Assembly (NCBI GenBank): GCA_003427395.1
Contig: BFEA01000049.1
Coordinates: 972,519 to 1,007,941, forward strand
Direction of reading: 5' to 3'
DNA: 35,423 nt
Source: Chara braunii
Taxonomy: Eukaryota; Streptophyta; Charophyceae; Charales; Characeae
Shown here piece after piece: positions 1 through 10,599 of this stretch. The position numbers and the translations under genes are program-made. Within the stretch, counting starts at the first letter, position 1, and every line of letters begins with the position of its first letter. The notes under the pieces are model-generated. The model searched no databases. It was given only the letters and a program-made list of their open reading frames with translations, and was not told the DNA's origin.

Positions 1-34
1 GTGTGTGTGTGTGTGTGTGTATGTGTGTGTGTGT
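1..34. repeat. (GT)n microsatellite
   Basis: Nearly pure GT dinucleotide tract with one A interruption; it continues off the left edge of the window. Confidence 0.95.
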
Positions 35-144
35 ACCATGTACTAACTTCTGAAGGTGGCGTCTTGATGCAGGCACCTCGCAGACGAAGCTGGGGCTATG
101 GCATCACAGGTAAGTCCCTCTCTTTCTGGCCTCCCCCCCCACCT

Positions 145-248
145 TTCTCCTTCTCCTTCTTCTTCTTCTTCTTCTTCTTCTTCTTCTTCTTCTTCTTCTT
201 CTCCTTCTTCTTCTTCTTCTTCTCCTCTTCCTTCTTCTTCTTCTTCCT
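145..248. repeat. (TTC)n polypyrimidine microsatellite
   Basis: TTC repeats with a few TCC interruptions, preceded by a C8 run. All pyrimidine on this strand, so it could form triplex DNA. It directly abuts antisense 18S rRNA-derived sequence, at the place where the 18S 3' end normally carries a short TTCTCCTTCCTC-like stretch. Confidence 0.95.
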
Positions 249-460
249 CCAAATGATAAGGTCCATTGAACTCTCCACAGCATCCCCTAACGGCAAACCG
301 CCGAGATCACAGCAACCCAGACTCTTCATCGGACCATTCAATCGGTAGGAGCGACGGCGGTGTGTACAAAGGGCAGGGACGTAATCAGCACGTGTTGATG
401 ACTCGCGTTTATTAGACATTCCTCGTTCAAGATCGATAATTACAACAGTCTACCCCCGTC
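243..460 (-). pseudogene. 18S rRNA 3'-region fragment 1 (antisense on +)
   Basis: The plus strand reads as the reverse complement of the 3' domain of nuclear 18S rRNA. Landmarks in the right order are AAATGATAAGG, GGACCATTCAATCGGTAGG, GCGACGGCGGTGTGTACAAA, GGCAGGGACGTAATCA, TGATGACTCGCG and ATTCCTCGTTCAAGA. The universal GACGGGCGGTGTGTAC site has lost one G, and many substitutions are present, so this is a degenerate fragment and not a working rRNA gene. It starts directly at a (TTC)n tract and ends before the second (TTC)n tract. The true 18S 3' end (the last few dozen bases) is missing. Confidence 0.85.
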
Positions 461-478
461 GCTTTGGATCTCCTTCCC

Positions 479-493
479 TTCTCCCTCTTCTTC

Positions 494-525
<32 letters not shown>

Positions 526-560
526 CTTCTTCTTCTTCTTCTTCTCCTCCTTTCTTCTTC
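479..560. repeat. (TTC)n polypyrimidine microsatellite
   Basis: A second TTC tract in the same position relative to an 18S-derived fragment as the tract at 145-248. Confidence 0.95.
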
Positions 561-872
561 TTCCTTTAAATGATAAGGTTCAAGGAACTTTCTACAGCAC
601 CCCCCCCTTTTCAGTGGCAAACCGACGAGATTACCACAATCCAGACAATTCAGCGGACCATTCAATCGGTAGGAGCTACGGCGGTGTGTACAAAAGGCAG
701 GGACGTAATCAGCACGGGCTGATGACTTGCGTTCACTAGACATTCCTCGTCCAAGATCGAATATTACAACAATCTATCCCCGTCACGATAGACCTTAAGA
801 AGGTTACCCGGGCCTTTCGACCCAGGCAAGCGACTCGTTGGATTCATCCGTGTAGCGTGCGTGCAACTCAGG
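561..872 (-). pseudogene. 18S rRNA 3'-region fragment 2 (antisense on +)
   Basis: The longest of four antisense 18S pieces. It runs from TTTAAATGATAAGGTTCA through GGACCATTCAATCGGTAGG, GGTGTGTACAAAAGGCAGGG, CTATCCCCGTCACGAT and TTACCCGGGCCT to ACTCGTTGGATTCATC and GTGTAGCGTGCGTGC. Order and spacing follow nuclear 18S rRNA read backwards. The CTATCCCC..CACGAT and ACTCGTTG.AT.CATC blocks resemble green-plant rather than animal 18S. Point changes and indels throughout mean it is a pseudogene fragment. Confidence 0.87.
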
Positions 873-925
873 TATGTAACCCCCCCGCTTTTCTTCCTCT
901 CTCACATTCTCTCTGTGAGTGCATT

Positions 926-928
<3 letters not shown>

Positions 929-989
<61 letters not shown>
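929..989. repeat. (TC)n microsatellite
   Basis: About 30 TC units. It marks the left edge of the 2.2-kb composite repeat copy A; the same sequence follows the (TC)n tract at 15290-15328. Confidence 0.97.
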
Positions 990-992
<3 letters not shown>

Positions 993-1151
993 TTCGTCCA
1001 TAGATGCAGAGAGGTCAGGTAGCGAGAGGGTGAGGGAGAGTTGATGGACTTAGAGGAGGAAGGAGAAAGAACTCTCTCTCTATACCACACACGCACACAC
1101 ACACATGTATGGTAGTGAATGAATCTTCCCTCGTTATTGCGTTAGATTCAT

Positions 1152-1212
1152 TCACTTTATTTTATTTATTTGCTTATTTATTTATTTGTTTATTTATTTG
1201 TTTATTTATTTT
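1152..1212. repeat. (TTTA)n microsatellite
   Basis: TTTA units with TTTG and TGCT variants. It is shorter than the matching tract in copy B (15468-15542). Confidence 0.95.
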
Positions 1213-1365
1213 CCTCGTTTTGGTCGTTGACAATGTCGGGGTGAGCCACGAAACCGGAGACTCACCTGTTCTCACTTTCTTGCTCTGTCGTCGTCGTCGT
1301 CGTCGTCGTCAGCAGTCCGTCGTTAGTTGTCGCCATCGTCGTCGTTGTCCGTCCGTAGGTGTGTC

Positions 1366-1545
1366 GCATTCCCTAGCGGCAACCGCCGAGATCACCACGA
1401 TCCTGACACTTCACCGGACCATTCAATCGGTCGGAGCGACGACGGTGTGTACAGAAGGTAAGGACGTGGTCAGCGTGAGCTAACTCACACTGACTAGGCA
1501 TCCCTCGTTCAATATCGATAATGACAACGATCTGCCTGCGTTGCC
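1366..1545 (-). pseudogene. 18S rRNA 3'-region fragment 3 (antisense on +)
   Basis: Antisense 18S-derived piece inside composite repeat A: GGCAACCGCCGAGATCACC, CACTTCACCGGACCATTCAA, GGTCGGAGCGACGACGGTGT and CATCCCTCGTTCAATATCGA in rRNA order. It is more diverged from a functional 18S than fragments 1 and 2 and lacks the AAATGATAAGG part. Fragment 4 (15696-15875) is its duplicate. Confidence 0.82.
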
Positions 1546-1566
1546 AAAACCCCCTTCCCTTCCCCC

Positions 1567-1652
1567 TTTTCTTCTTCTTTCTCTCCATCTTCTTCTTTCT
1601 CTCCATCTTCTTCTTCTTCTCCTCCTCTCTCTTTTTTTTTTCTTTTTTCTTG
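1567..1652. repeat. (TTC)n / poly-T polypyrimidine tract
   Basis: TTC and TCTCCA interruptions followed by T runs. Purely pyrimidine over most of its length; the matching tract in copy B is at 15898-15963. Confidence 0.9.
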
Positions 1653-2167
1653 CGCGCACTTTCTACTAACTCGCGCTACCTCCGCGCGGCTATCCTTCGC
1701 TATCCCCCGTGCACAGCTTCCTCCTTGCTCATTCTCCCTCTACTCCCCTTCTTCGTTTCTCCTCCTCGCTGCCTACCTAATCTTGTTCTCCATCCTCCCT
1801 CCTACCCGCCTTCTCCCTCTCTTCGTTTTTTCGTTTCGTCCACGCTTCCTCTAGCTCTATGGTAATCACGCCTCTGTTTCACCTGCTATCCTTCTTCTAT
1901 CCCCTTCTCTCTCCGTGCACCCTCCGTTTCACTTTTCTCCCCCTTTCCTACCGCTGGTTTCATTCGGTCGTCCGCGGCGGTCATCTCCTTCCATTTGAAG
2001 TCGGTTTCTTCGCTGCGTTAGTCTCTTCCCCTGCTCCTGGCTGGATCGCACGGGCTGCAGTCGGAGCTCATCCGACAAGTATACCATGAACCGGGTTGAA
2101 CTGAATCTGTCGTTGAATCCACGACAAATTCAACGGAACGGAATGTATCCAAGTCTCGTAGAAGAGA

Positions 2168-2181
2168 AAATAATAATAATG

Positions 2182-2221
<40 letters not shown>

Positions 2222-2226
2222 TAAAA
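2168..2226. repeat. (TAA)n microsatellite
   Basis: TAA repeats with a few TGA interruptions; matched at 16487-16526 in copy B. Confidence 0.95.
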
Positions 2227-2436
2227 ATCTAACGAAATAAAAACAAAACCAAATCTACTACCTACCCCGTGATACCAATTGTAGGGCACGGGAATCAGAA
2301 AAGGAAAGAAAGCAACAACAACAACGAACTAACTATTTTTACTATCTTCTATCCCTATGGGCACGGGTTCGAATCTCGGCCCACAGTAGTGGACCGGGGT
2401 CGAAGTTGGTTTGCTTGCCAAAAAGAAGAGCTAGCC

Positions 2437-2510
2437 CAGTGGTCGTCGGGTTTTGATCCATCAACTTGTTGTATGCAATCCCGACCTGTTACCTACTAAG
2501 CTATCTCTTA
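2437..2510 (-). other. tRNA-like segment with pol III A and B boxes (copy A)
   Basis: On the minus strand, TAGCTTAGTAGG (2503-2492) fits the A-box consensus TRGYNNARNNGG. GGATCAAAACC (2459-2449) fits the B-box consensus GGWTCRANNCC. The box starts are 44 nt apart, exactly the tRNA spacing. The implied anticodon loop contains TTGCAT, as in tRNA-Ala(UGC), and ACCA follows the B-box arm. The acceptor, anticodon and T stems do not pair, so this is not a working tRNA. A tRNA-derived SINE head or relic is the best reading. Confidence 0.5.
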
Positions 2511-3188
2511 CCATGGTATGGTAAGGAGTCGCCTTCCTATAAGTAAAGCTCATTGGCCCGAGTGTGTGTGCATGACCCGGAAGGGTACTTGTTTTGTTTG
2601 GGAGGCCCCATAGGGGCGGTAGTCACTTGTGGCCGTGACTTTGGGGTTTGCAGCGGAAAAACACACATGTTGCGGGTCGGCCGGTACTTAGCCGCGGCCG
2701 TGATATAGAGAGTCGAGGCGAGAAAAACACGCAAGCGGCGGGGTAGGAGGTCCATGGCACTTAAGAACTGCGGAAACACTCAAGTGGCAGTTAGGCCGGC
2801 ACCGCGCCAAGTAGAGGCAGATATGCTGGGTAGTCGAGGCCGAGTAGAAGAAGACAAAAGTTGGCAATTTTAGACACGCATCACCAGTAGATAGACAGGT
2901 AACATCCCAAGTCTCAGCGTGCGTCATAGACGTACCTGACACGACACTAGCCTAATCAACCCCTCAGCCTCTTCAGCCGGAGGGTATTCTTACTAATCTT
3001 AACCATCACAATGCGCGTCATAACAATGCGTGCGCACATTCTCGAAATTTTCTCACCGATTCGCCCCCGACTTCAATGGTCGAGGAAATCGTTATCAAAA
3101 TGTTGCGTGAAAACGCGTACACTTTTAAGTTCAAACTGACTTCATCATGGTGGTCGATGCAATCGATGTGTCGACTGTAAAAACATGG

Positions 3189-3214
3189 CCAAATACCCTT
3201 GTAAGGGTATTTGG
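3189..3214. repeat. 26-bp perfect palindrome at end of repeat copy A
   Basis: Arms CCAAATACCCTT and AAGGGTATTTGG are perfect inverted repeats around a 2-nt GT spacer. Copy B keeps only the left arm (17494-17510), and a related palindrome lies at 34985-35014. Confidence 0.9.
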
Positions 3215-3222
3215 TTCGACAA

Positions 3223-6200
3223 TATCCCAGACCCCATTAAGCAACGTCCCCGTCGCCTGGAGGACTATATGCAAACAAAAGATGTTTTCCGACAAGCAAA
3301 TTGTCAAATCCGAATCCTGGAATGAAATGTGGTTCAGGATTGACATTGTCACCCCACTTTTCATTATTGCTGCCGGGATTTTAACCCGGGTCTCCCACAT
3401 AAAATAAATTTAATGACTTGAAGTGGGGATACTTGATCCGTACTACAGTACATGAAATAGTTAAGTATGACAACGCACCTTTCCTTTCCCACACCCCTTA
3501 GACTTGGATCCTGGAATTCGTTGGTTGCTTTCAGGGTTGGTGTCCGCATGCGAACTCATCTCTTCGAGCGCGGGTCCTAGCCGAGATCTTGGGTGTTCAA
3601 CTCTGATATCACAATCTAAAGATGTATGTCGTCCTACCCGAAGTCTAATACAGGAGGACAACGGTCTCCATCATGACCCACCACAGTCCTGATGATCAGG
3701 CCGGAGCTGCGGACCACCACGTTGTTGCTTATCGATGGTTATCCTCGTTGATTGCGCAATGATGAGATATTCATCCTATCTTTTTAAAAATTCATTGATT
3801 TTAAGACTAATCTCGACCCCTTCGACATCCACCTGAATAGATCCTTTCATTGGGGTGGCCACCTCTCTAGTTTCTCTTCGAGGCCATAGTCGAAGAGTCC
3901 GCTGCCTGGTTATGCTAGGTCAGCAGCCCACGCTGGGAGTTACGTCCCAACGATGCCAATTTTCCACCATAGGCTTGGTAATTTATGCCCTCAGGTTAAC
4001 CCTTGAGGTGGATGAACGATGCTTCTTTTAAATAAACCAAATAAATGAGATTTTCCAATAAATTGAGCAATCGTCAGGCTGCCACTCAGGGTTGTGTCCT
4101 CCAAGTCTTTGATCATAGCTCGGTGACGCACGCACCTCGGGATCATTTTGTATTATAAAAAATATATATATTTTAAAATAAATATTTGTTGACTCTTTGC
4201 TTGTCTGAAACCACAAAAACAAACATTTCATTCAAAATTGATTGCAAAACTTTTTAACTCATTGAAAAAAAAAAGTATGTCCATGTCGTAGCATGGTTTC
4301 TCAAACATGTACATATAATCAATCCTTCCAACATCTTGGTCATACAACCTTTTACTGACTTTCACACAAGGTACTGATCCGCCCATTCCTCTATCACCAT
4401 CTTTAGGTCTCAGGTGAGTCCAATAGTGATAGACAAAGGGAGATACTGACTCACAAAAAACTCAACCATAGACAAGGATTCACTCACAATGTGAAAGTGT
4501 TTGTGGTCACCAGTTCATCCCCTTTGGATACATATATAAATATAAAATATGTCACAATGAGTCAGACTTGCGACTCATATCTTTCATCATCATTGTCCAT
4601 CTTCAAATGTTTATGTGTTTCCTTATATTATCTTAACCTTTATGCTATCAAAACTTAAGGAAAGAACTAGCTCCCTTCCCAGACTGCATTCTACTTACCC
4701 ATGTTCCCTCTTACCCAACAAACTTCAATTTTGTCTAGGAGCTCATATCTCCACTTCTTTCTAAACTAGGAAGGTGATATCCAACCCCAGTATCTAATGA
4801 AGTTCTACTCTGTCGTCATTGGATGCCCTGGGGATTGTCTGTCCAGCGCTGGCAACCAACCTCCCTTGTGCATCAAACTTAGTCATCCCTGCCTTAATGT
4901 ATCTGGCAAAAATCTCACAATCGTCCCTGAAGTGTTATTCTTCTGCTACCCTTAGGTCCTGCTCATATAGACAAATGTCTAGTAACCTCTCATCACTTTA
5001 CAGAGTCTCTCCTTCCTACAATATTCTTTCCGAAAGGTAATATTCAAACCATACCTTACTACGATTGCTAATTTTCAACGCCTAAGATCATCCAAAAGCA
5101 AGTCATAATAGTATATTGCGATAGTAATGCATTTGCAATTTCTGAAGGTCATAATTTATTATAATGACTGTTACTCATAGTGGGGATATACTGTCATTGT
5201 AATCACAATAGTTAATAATTATTATAGTTGAGTATGTAAATAGTTTTAGCAGCGAAAAAAAACAAGTCTAATAAACATATGCATGTATTGGTGATGACGG
5301 AAAACTTATGGTATCTGTTACGATCATAGACCACAATCATGTTGTAGTCAATAAAATTTTTAATGATAAATATTTTTGGATGTAAAATAATAAGAGTACT
5401 AAATTCTACTCCCTGGGCTTTGACAGGAGTATATTGTGTCAAGAGGCAGTGTAATCCCCTAAAGGGATAACATCTTAAGACTCTCGAGCCCCGCTCAAGG
5501 ACCAAGCCTCACTGCTTCACCCTCCGATTCCAATATCCGTTCCTTGTAAACTCTGGTCAATTAGTAGACAACCTCACCGTACACGTCCCAGGATGACATA
5601 TCCCTTTCTCGTGATGATGAACCCACTTGACACAAAGATAGTTGGGGAATCACCCCCTACCTCCTTGCGGCATGCAGTAGTTGCCTTCATCATAGACCAT
5701 AGTCTAACAAGGTTCAAACACTTTCGTCCTTCTCAGTAGTAATGTAGTCACCATTCCTCGAAGGGTCAGGTGACAACACCCCACTATGGACCAGGAACAT
5801 AGTTCCGGCGCGGGTCTCACTACTACTACCTTAGAAGACGGATTTATAGCTCCTTCAAGCCATCTGTCCGGGAAAAGATAACTTAGGATTGTAACTCCCC
5901 CAAGGGTAGATCCTACACATTGACCACCTCTCGAGAGAATATTTTCTCTCAGGGAGTTGATCACTCCATTCACCCCCGATCCCTCGTCGGACGTGGATCC
6001 TGCGTAGCTTCTCTATGCTTTATAAGGAGAGCAATCCAGACAAACGAGCTCAAAATATAGACGAATAGCAGAATTTGATTAACTCGGACGGATGAATTTA
6101 AGTGTACAGTCTGGAATAAATAAACTCAGATAGACAACTCAAGCATTAACCATGAATAAAAATGCATTAGATAAATAGTTTCACGTGAATCGGCTTAAAA

Positions 6201-7393
6201 TAAACTGACATGAATGGTTAATTTTTAAATGAATAACCTCAAATGAATGGCCTTAAAAGAATGGATTTAAGCGCTTAGATTCAACTGGGTATATTCAAGT
6301 AGATGGTCCAGGGTGGATGAGTTTAAGCAACTACCCTCATGCTTTAATATAGTCACCAAGTTGAACATAAACAAGATGGTTTGACATATACTTCCTCACT
6401 GCCTCACTTACTACACTTAGGATTATGTGCCTCTTCTTGCAAGCAACTATAGTTGGCCTAATAAGTTGTTATATCCATTTTATTCGCCCCCCTTTTTGTT
6501 TTTGTTTTTTTTAGTGGATCTGTTAGACTTCTTACTCAACAAGCTTTCACCCGTAAACTTTGCTCGCAAGTACAACCCTTAGACTAACAAAAGTCTAAAT
6601 GAGTCAATTCACGTGCACAAGTCACGTACTCAATCCACCTCTATTGTTCGTCTGTCCCCCATCTCACCTGTCTTACACTTCAAGTTTCTAGTTTGATACA
6701 TGCTTAAACTAGCACATTACCACCTTTTTCAACTTCTACCTCCTAGCTAAATCACCGGACTCTACTTATTGACAATAAGTATCATATGCAACTTTCACCT
6801 ACCCTCACCTCCTAAAGCCACTCCCTTAGAGATCCTGACATCTTTCTCACTACACCTGCCTATCCTTAACTCCTTCACATGTCAGTCCTTGACTCTCTTA
6901 CATGCTCGTTCCATGCTTCATATAATTTTCCCATACAACAAGTAGGAGATCAACCCGCAAATCTCTAGTCGACATAACAAGATCATCTCAAGGGAGATGC
7001 ACAATATCCGGTCGAATGATGCGGATTGAGAGACGAACGGAAGGATCAGAAACATGGGGTGTTGACTGGAACTCTGGTTGACAGGAGTAAGGAAGGACGA
7101 TCAATTGTTTCGTTCTTGAGCAGAGGAAGAGGGCGGTGGATAAGACCCGAAGCGACGGCGGCTTGGTGGCTCACAACGCAGAGGTGAGGTGTCGTAATGC
7201 CTCTCACATTTATAATATGTCATCTTCCCCGGAGACGGGGTACGCTCACTCCACTCGTCCTGATGCCTACAAGCCTCTACCCCTTCTTCCTTCTCTCCTA
7301 GCCCTTCACCTTCTTTTTTTCAATCCTCCCACTCTATGGTCAAGTCTATAAGCGTTTTGGCGGTCTTCCCTTGTCTGTCGCCTCTTCCCATTC
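3223..7393. other. Non-coding stretch, no gene recognised
   Basis: About 4.2 kb of unique-looking sequence of mixed composition. ORFs on both strands are short (under 100 codons), without recognisable motifs, homologous copies in the window or splice-site support. Some AT-rich patches (about 4140-4270 and 5180-5400) and scattered CCC-rich stretches are present, but no array, tRNA or long inverted repeat was seen. It may hold decayed transposon sequence that cannot be recognised by eye. Confidence 0.6.
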
Positions 7394-7410
7394 TTGTATC
7401 AGAGCCGCGG
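7394..7410 (+). other. LTR-retrotransposon PBS-like site (tRNA-iMet type)
   Basis: TTGTATCAGAGCCGCGG resembles TGGTATCAGAGCCAGG, the complement of the initiator tRNA-Met 3' end used by many plant LTR retrotransposons, with three mismatches. No flanking LTR pair, gag or pol was found, so it may be a relic or chance. Confidence 0.3.
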
Positions 7411-7574
7411 TTTTTTGTGTCATACTACTGTGAGGACAATAGTTAGATAATAGAGTCTTCTAAGGTTATCTGACCCAATACCTTTGGTCTTTGAAAGATT
7501 CTAGATAACCTCAGGTTATTATCAATGAAATACTTCTCCTTTCACTCTCTAGAGCGATCCTTGTCACAAGTTCT

Positions 7575-7912
7575 CATGAATTGTCATCTTACTTGTACCA
7601 CCTATTTGCACCTAGTACCTACTATGTTCTGTAATCCCTCAGTGGTTTATATGCAATGACCACTCTTACATAATCCCTACTCAAAACCCTTGGTCAATTA
7701 TATCCCGGTAAGTAGATTAGAGTTGTCTTTTTGCCTAGATCATCACGAATTGTCACCTTACTTGTACCACTTATTCGCACATAGTACCTATTATGTTTTA
7801 TAATCCCTAAGTGGTTTATATGCAATGACCACTCTTACATAATCCCTACTCAGAACCCTTGGCCAATTATATCCTGGTAAGTAGATTAGAGTTGTCGTTT
7901 TGCCTAGATCAT
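7575..7912. repeat. 169-bp tandem duplication (two units)
   Basis: Units 7575-7743 and 7744-7912 share nearly the whole sequence, including GTGGTTTATATGCAATGACC and GTAAGTAGATTAGAGTTGTC, with about 10 differences by eye. The array ends about 50 bp from the tRNA-Asp PBS-like site, so it may lie in the untranslated leader of a minus-strand LTR retrotransposon. Confidence 0.92.
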
Positions 7913-7962
7913 CGACTTACCATACCCGAGTTCGTTCACTGAGGACCTCGGCTAGGAAGCGA

Positions 7963-7981
7963 GATCCCAGCAACGGCGCCA
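7963..7981 (-). other. Primer-binding-site-like sequence (tRNA-Asp)
   Basis: The plus strand reads GATCCCAGCAACGGCGCCA, which matches the 3' end of plant tRNA-Asp including the CCA added after transcription, except for one missing base and one substitution next to it. On the minus strand this is a primer-binding site of the kind used by plant Ty3/Gypsy elements. On that strand the bases just upstream are CGACA-GG, so an LTR ending in CA could abut the site with a 2-nt spacer. No protein domains of such an element remain nearby. Confidence 0.6.
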
Positions 7982-7983
7982 CC

Positions 7984-8417
7984 TGTCGCGCGCGGCGGTC
8001 CCACACCCAGACGCAAAGTGATTTTTGTGTCCGACCTCACGGTCTTGTCGCGCATGAGTCTTTTTATCACTCGCAACAAAGCACCACTCCGACTGTGCGC
8101 GCGTCCTATACCTCTCGCGACTCCCTACGACAGGTTAAAGATCCCACGAGGTACAACATTACCTCCACCTGCGGGAGTTGTCATCATCCCTTAGGTGGGC
8201 GTATCCCTGCTGAGCTACTGACCCACGTGCGAAGGCTTTTATATGCAATCGCAGAGGTAGCCCAGCCGATGGCGTTTTCTCGATCGCCCAAGCATAGGCA
8301 TACGCGCGGTAGAACGCCTTAAGACTGACCCGTATGTTGTGACCCGAGGCGCTAATTCCCCGGACCGACAATCTAATCAGGTCGACTTTCTCGGACAGTC
8401 TTCCACGATTAGCTAAT
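7984..8417 (-). mobile_element. Possible remnant LTR next to the tRNA-Asp PBS
   Basis: GC-rich, unlike the AT-richer sequence on both sides. If the PBS at 7963-7981 is real, the LTR occupies this side and starts (plus-strand view) with TGTCGCGCG. The far boundary is a guess: no second LTR lies in the window, and no target duplication could be identified. The plus-strand 140-codon ORF (7900-8322) across this region has no recognisable motif and is treated as spurious. Confidence 0.3.
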
Positions 8418-8557
8418 TATGACAATGACTCTATGTTTCCTTTGTTGACCTTATGAGAAAATACCGGAGTCAAACCCCTTTGTAATCTCTCATTCTTCTC
8501 AAAGAAATCCCAGACAAATGACTTCCTAAGCACCGACCAGCCTACGATTTTACTCAC

Positions 8558-8559
<2 letters not shown>

Positions 8560-8601
<42 letters not shown>
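8560..8601. repeat. (AT)n microsatellite
   Basis: About 20 TA units; self-complementary and able to extrude a cruciform. Confidence 0.97.
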
Positions 8602-8602
<1 letters not shown>

Positions 8603-9635
8603 TATGTATGTAATTCAGGGGAGCTGAATGAGCGGTGGACCTCACTTTCACAATTGCTATGCCCCGTTGTCCGAATATCCCAAATGATCCTAAATTCAGA
8701 AGACAACACAAATGTCCAACACATGTGCAGATGCAACAAATTACATACTCGAATACAGATGCAAACACAAAATGCACTACAAACGTCAACCTTTAACCCA
8801 TTCATAGCAAGTCCCTCACTCCCAAAAACCTTGAAAACAACATTCCTTCCTACCTGACTCCATTTACCCCAGCCCTTCACATTTTCAAAGACCTTTGAGT
8901 GTGATTTGGACAATTTAGGCATAGATACAGGGAAAGATTCATCTGTTCCTTTCTTAGGTCTTGTCTTAGTTGTGGGTATCGAGCCATGTGGAAGTTGAGT
9001 CGGAGTTCTACCGACCTGTTATCAAACGATAACAGAATTGCAGTTTCTTACGGATTCTCTCGTAAGTTCTCCAAAGTGACGAAAACTTGTAGACACAGCA
9101 TAGTCCAAAAGAAGCTTAACATCATTTTTTCCCTAAACTGGGATCTAGAATGTTTCTCCCAGACTTGTGCCCTCTATTTGTTTTCTATTCTTAACTATCT
9201 GTTCGACCCATTGCCCCTTTTGGTTTAGGTGATGAACCATTGTTCATCCCCTTTTGTCCTCAAACGCAGTAATTCCTTCGAACTACCTCCCTCCCATCCT
9301 CCTTGGGATTATCTTTCTGAGTTTCCCTCCCTTTTCCCAACACACATGAACACAGCGCGAATCCAATCTTGTGGAAAGGAATCTCATGGAGGGAAATCAA
9401 CTCAAATGTTCCAAGGTAAATGGGTAGTCTTTCTGAGGCAAGATCTCACCTCTCAGTAGAATCAAAGATAATTAGTTAGGACTGAACGATGCAGATTGTG
9501 GGGAAAGTTAACGGTGGTATGACAGACCATTCATGATTTATCCACTTGTTACTGCCGCCTGTTTGGCAAAGGGCAAACCTTGTGGACCTTGGTCCTCTGT
9601 GTAATGAAGCACAATTGGCATCAGGCTAAACCTAT
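8602..9635. other. Non-coding stretch, no gene recognised
   Basis: Short ORFs only (80 codons or fewer), without motifs or related copies in the window. The 9540-9635 part leads into the satellite with partial resemblance to its modules (GGCA and ACCTTG elements). Confidence 0.55.
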
Positions 9636-10599
9636 GGCTGGTCACTGATAAGGCAGGTTTCTCGTGACACCTTGCTACTCTTATCATTGGCTAGTCACTT
9701 ATAAGGCAGGTTTCATAGAACCCTGCTACTCTTATCACTGAATAGACATCAATAAGGCAGGCCACCCGGAACCTTGCTACTCTAAGCACTGAATGAATGC
9801 GAGAAACTATCAGCGATAAGGCAAGTGTCTTTGAAACCTCGCTACTCTTATATCAGACTAGTCACTGATAAGGCAGGTTTCCCTGCTACTCTTATCACTG
9901 GCTAGACATCACTAAGGCGGGTGTCCAAGGAACCTTGCTACACTTACCACCGAATGAATGTGAGAATCTATCAGCGATAAGGCATGCGTCCTTGAAACCT
10001 CGCTACTCTTGTATCAGACTAGTCACTGATAAGGCAGGTTTCCCTGCTACTCTTATCACTTGCTAAACATCAATAAGGCGGGTGTCCAAGGAACCTTGTT
10101 ACTCTTACCACTGAATGAATGTGAGAATCTATCAACGATAAGGCATGTGTTCTTGAAACCTCGCTACTCTTATATCAGACTAGTCACTGATAAGGCAGGT
10201 TTCTCTGCTACTCTTATCACTGGCTAGACATCAATAAGGCGGGTGTCTAAGGAACCTTGCTACTCTTACCACTGAATGAGTGCTCGGCTGATCACCGATA
10301 AGGCAGATGTCCTTGAAACCTCGCCACTCGTATATCAAACTAGTCACTTATAAGGCAGTTTTCCCTGCTACTCTTATCACTGGCTAGACATCAATAAGGC
10401 GGGTTTCCAAGGAACTTTGTTACTCTTATCAGCGACTCAGTGTAAGGCTCATTGGTGGTAAGGCGAGACCCTTTTCACGGAGCCTCACTACTCTTATCAC
10501 TAGCTAGTCGTTGATAAGGCAGGTTCATAAACCCTGGTACTCTTATCATGCGACCAGTCACTAATAAGGCAGGCTTCATGCGACCCAGCTACTCTTACC
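9636..10599. repeat. Satellite array, ~53-bp hairpin modules in 160-bp higher-order units
   Basis: The block AGTCACTGATAAGGCAGG recurs at 9861, 10021, 10182 and (as a variant) 10342, a period of 160-161 bp. Each period holds three diverged ~53-bp modules of the form GATAAGGC(A/G)GG - spacer - CCTTGCTACTCTTATCA. Within a module GATAAG pairs with CTTATC, and in the type read GCAGG-ttt-CCTGC the inner arms pair too, so every module can fold as a stem-loop. The outermost modules are more diverged, as expected of an array that grew from the centre by unequal exchange. Confidence 0.93.

Larger units (their letters stand above)
990..3222 (+). repeat. 2.2-kb composite repeat, copy A
   Basis: This stretch recurs in the same orientation at 15329-17520. 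By eye the copies differ by a few per cent substitutions plus length changes in the internal microsatellites. Order inside: an ATAGATGCAGAGAGG block, (TTTA)n, a (CGT)n stretch, 18S fragment 3, (TTC)n, a C/T-rich block, (TAA)n, a tRNA-like segment, a GC-rich block, and a palindromic end. There is no credible protein: the ORFs in it are polypyrimidine or low complexity. It could be a large non-autonomous element or a segmental duplication. No terminal structure or target duplication could be fixed, because the left edge lies in (TC)n and, for copy B, next to an assembly gap. Confidence 0.93.

Noticed and set aside
43-743. Poly-Glu, poly-Lys, poly-Arg and poly-Phe/Ser ORFs
   Set aside because: They are translations of (TTC)n/(GAA)n tracts, open in several frames at once.
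243-872. A functional rRNA gene
   Set aside because: Only part of the 18S 3' domain is present, twice in tandem, with damaged universal sites such as the GGGCGGTGTGTAC region.
3350-3400. tRNA-like T arm in GGGTTAAAATCCC (minus strand)
   Set aside because: It is a short inverted repeat resembling a T arm, with no A box at the right distance.
8160-8300. tRNA gene near TAGCTCAGCAGG (minus strand)
   Set aside because: A good A-box match only; 44 nt downstream there is no B box and no cloverleaf can be drawn.
7900-8322. 140-codon plus-strand ORF
   Set aside because: It covers the PBS-like site and candidate LTR on the opposite strand and has no recognisable domain; GC-rich sequence lacks stops by chance.
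9636-10599. CRISPR-like array
   Set aside because: The spacers between repeated blocks are themselves repeated and diverge gradually, which is a satellite with higher-order structure; the context is eukaryotic and no cas genes are present.
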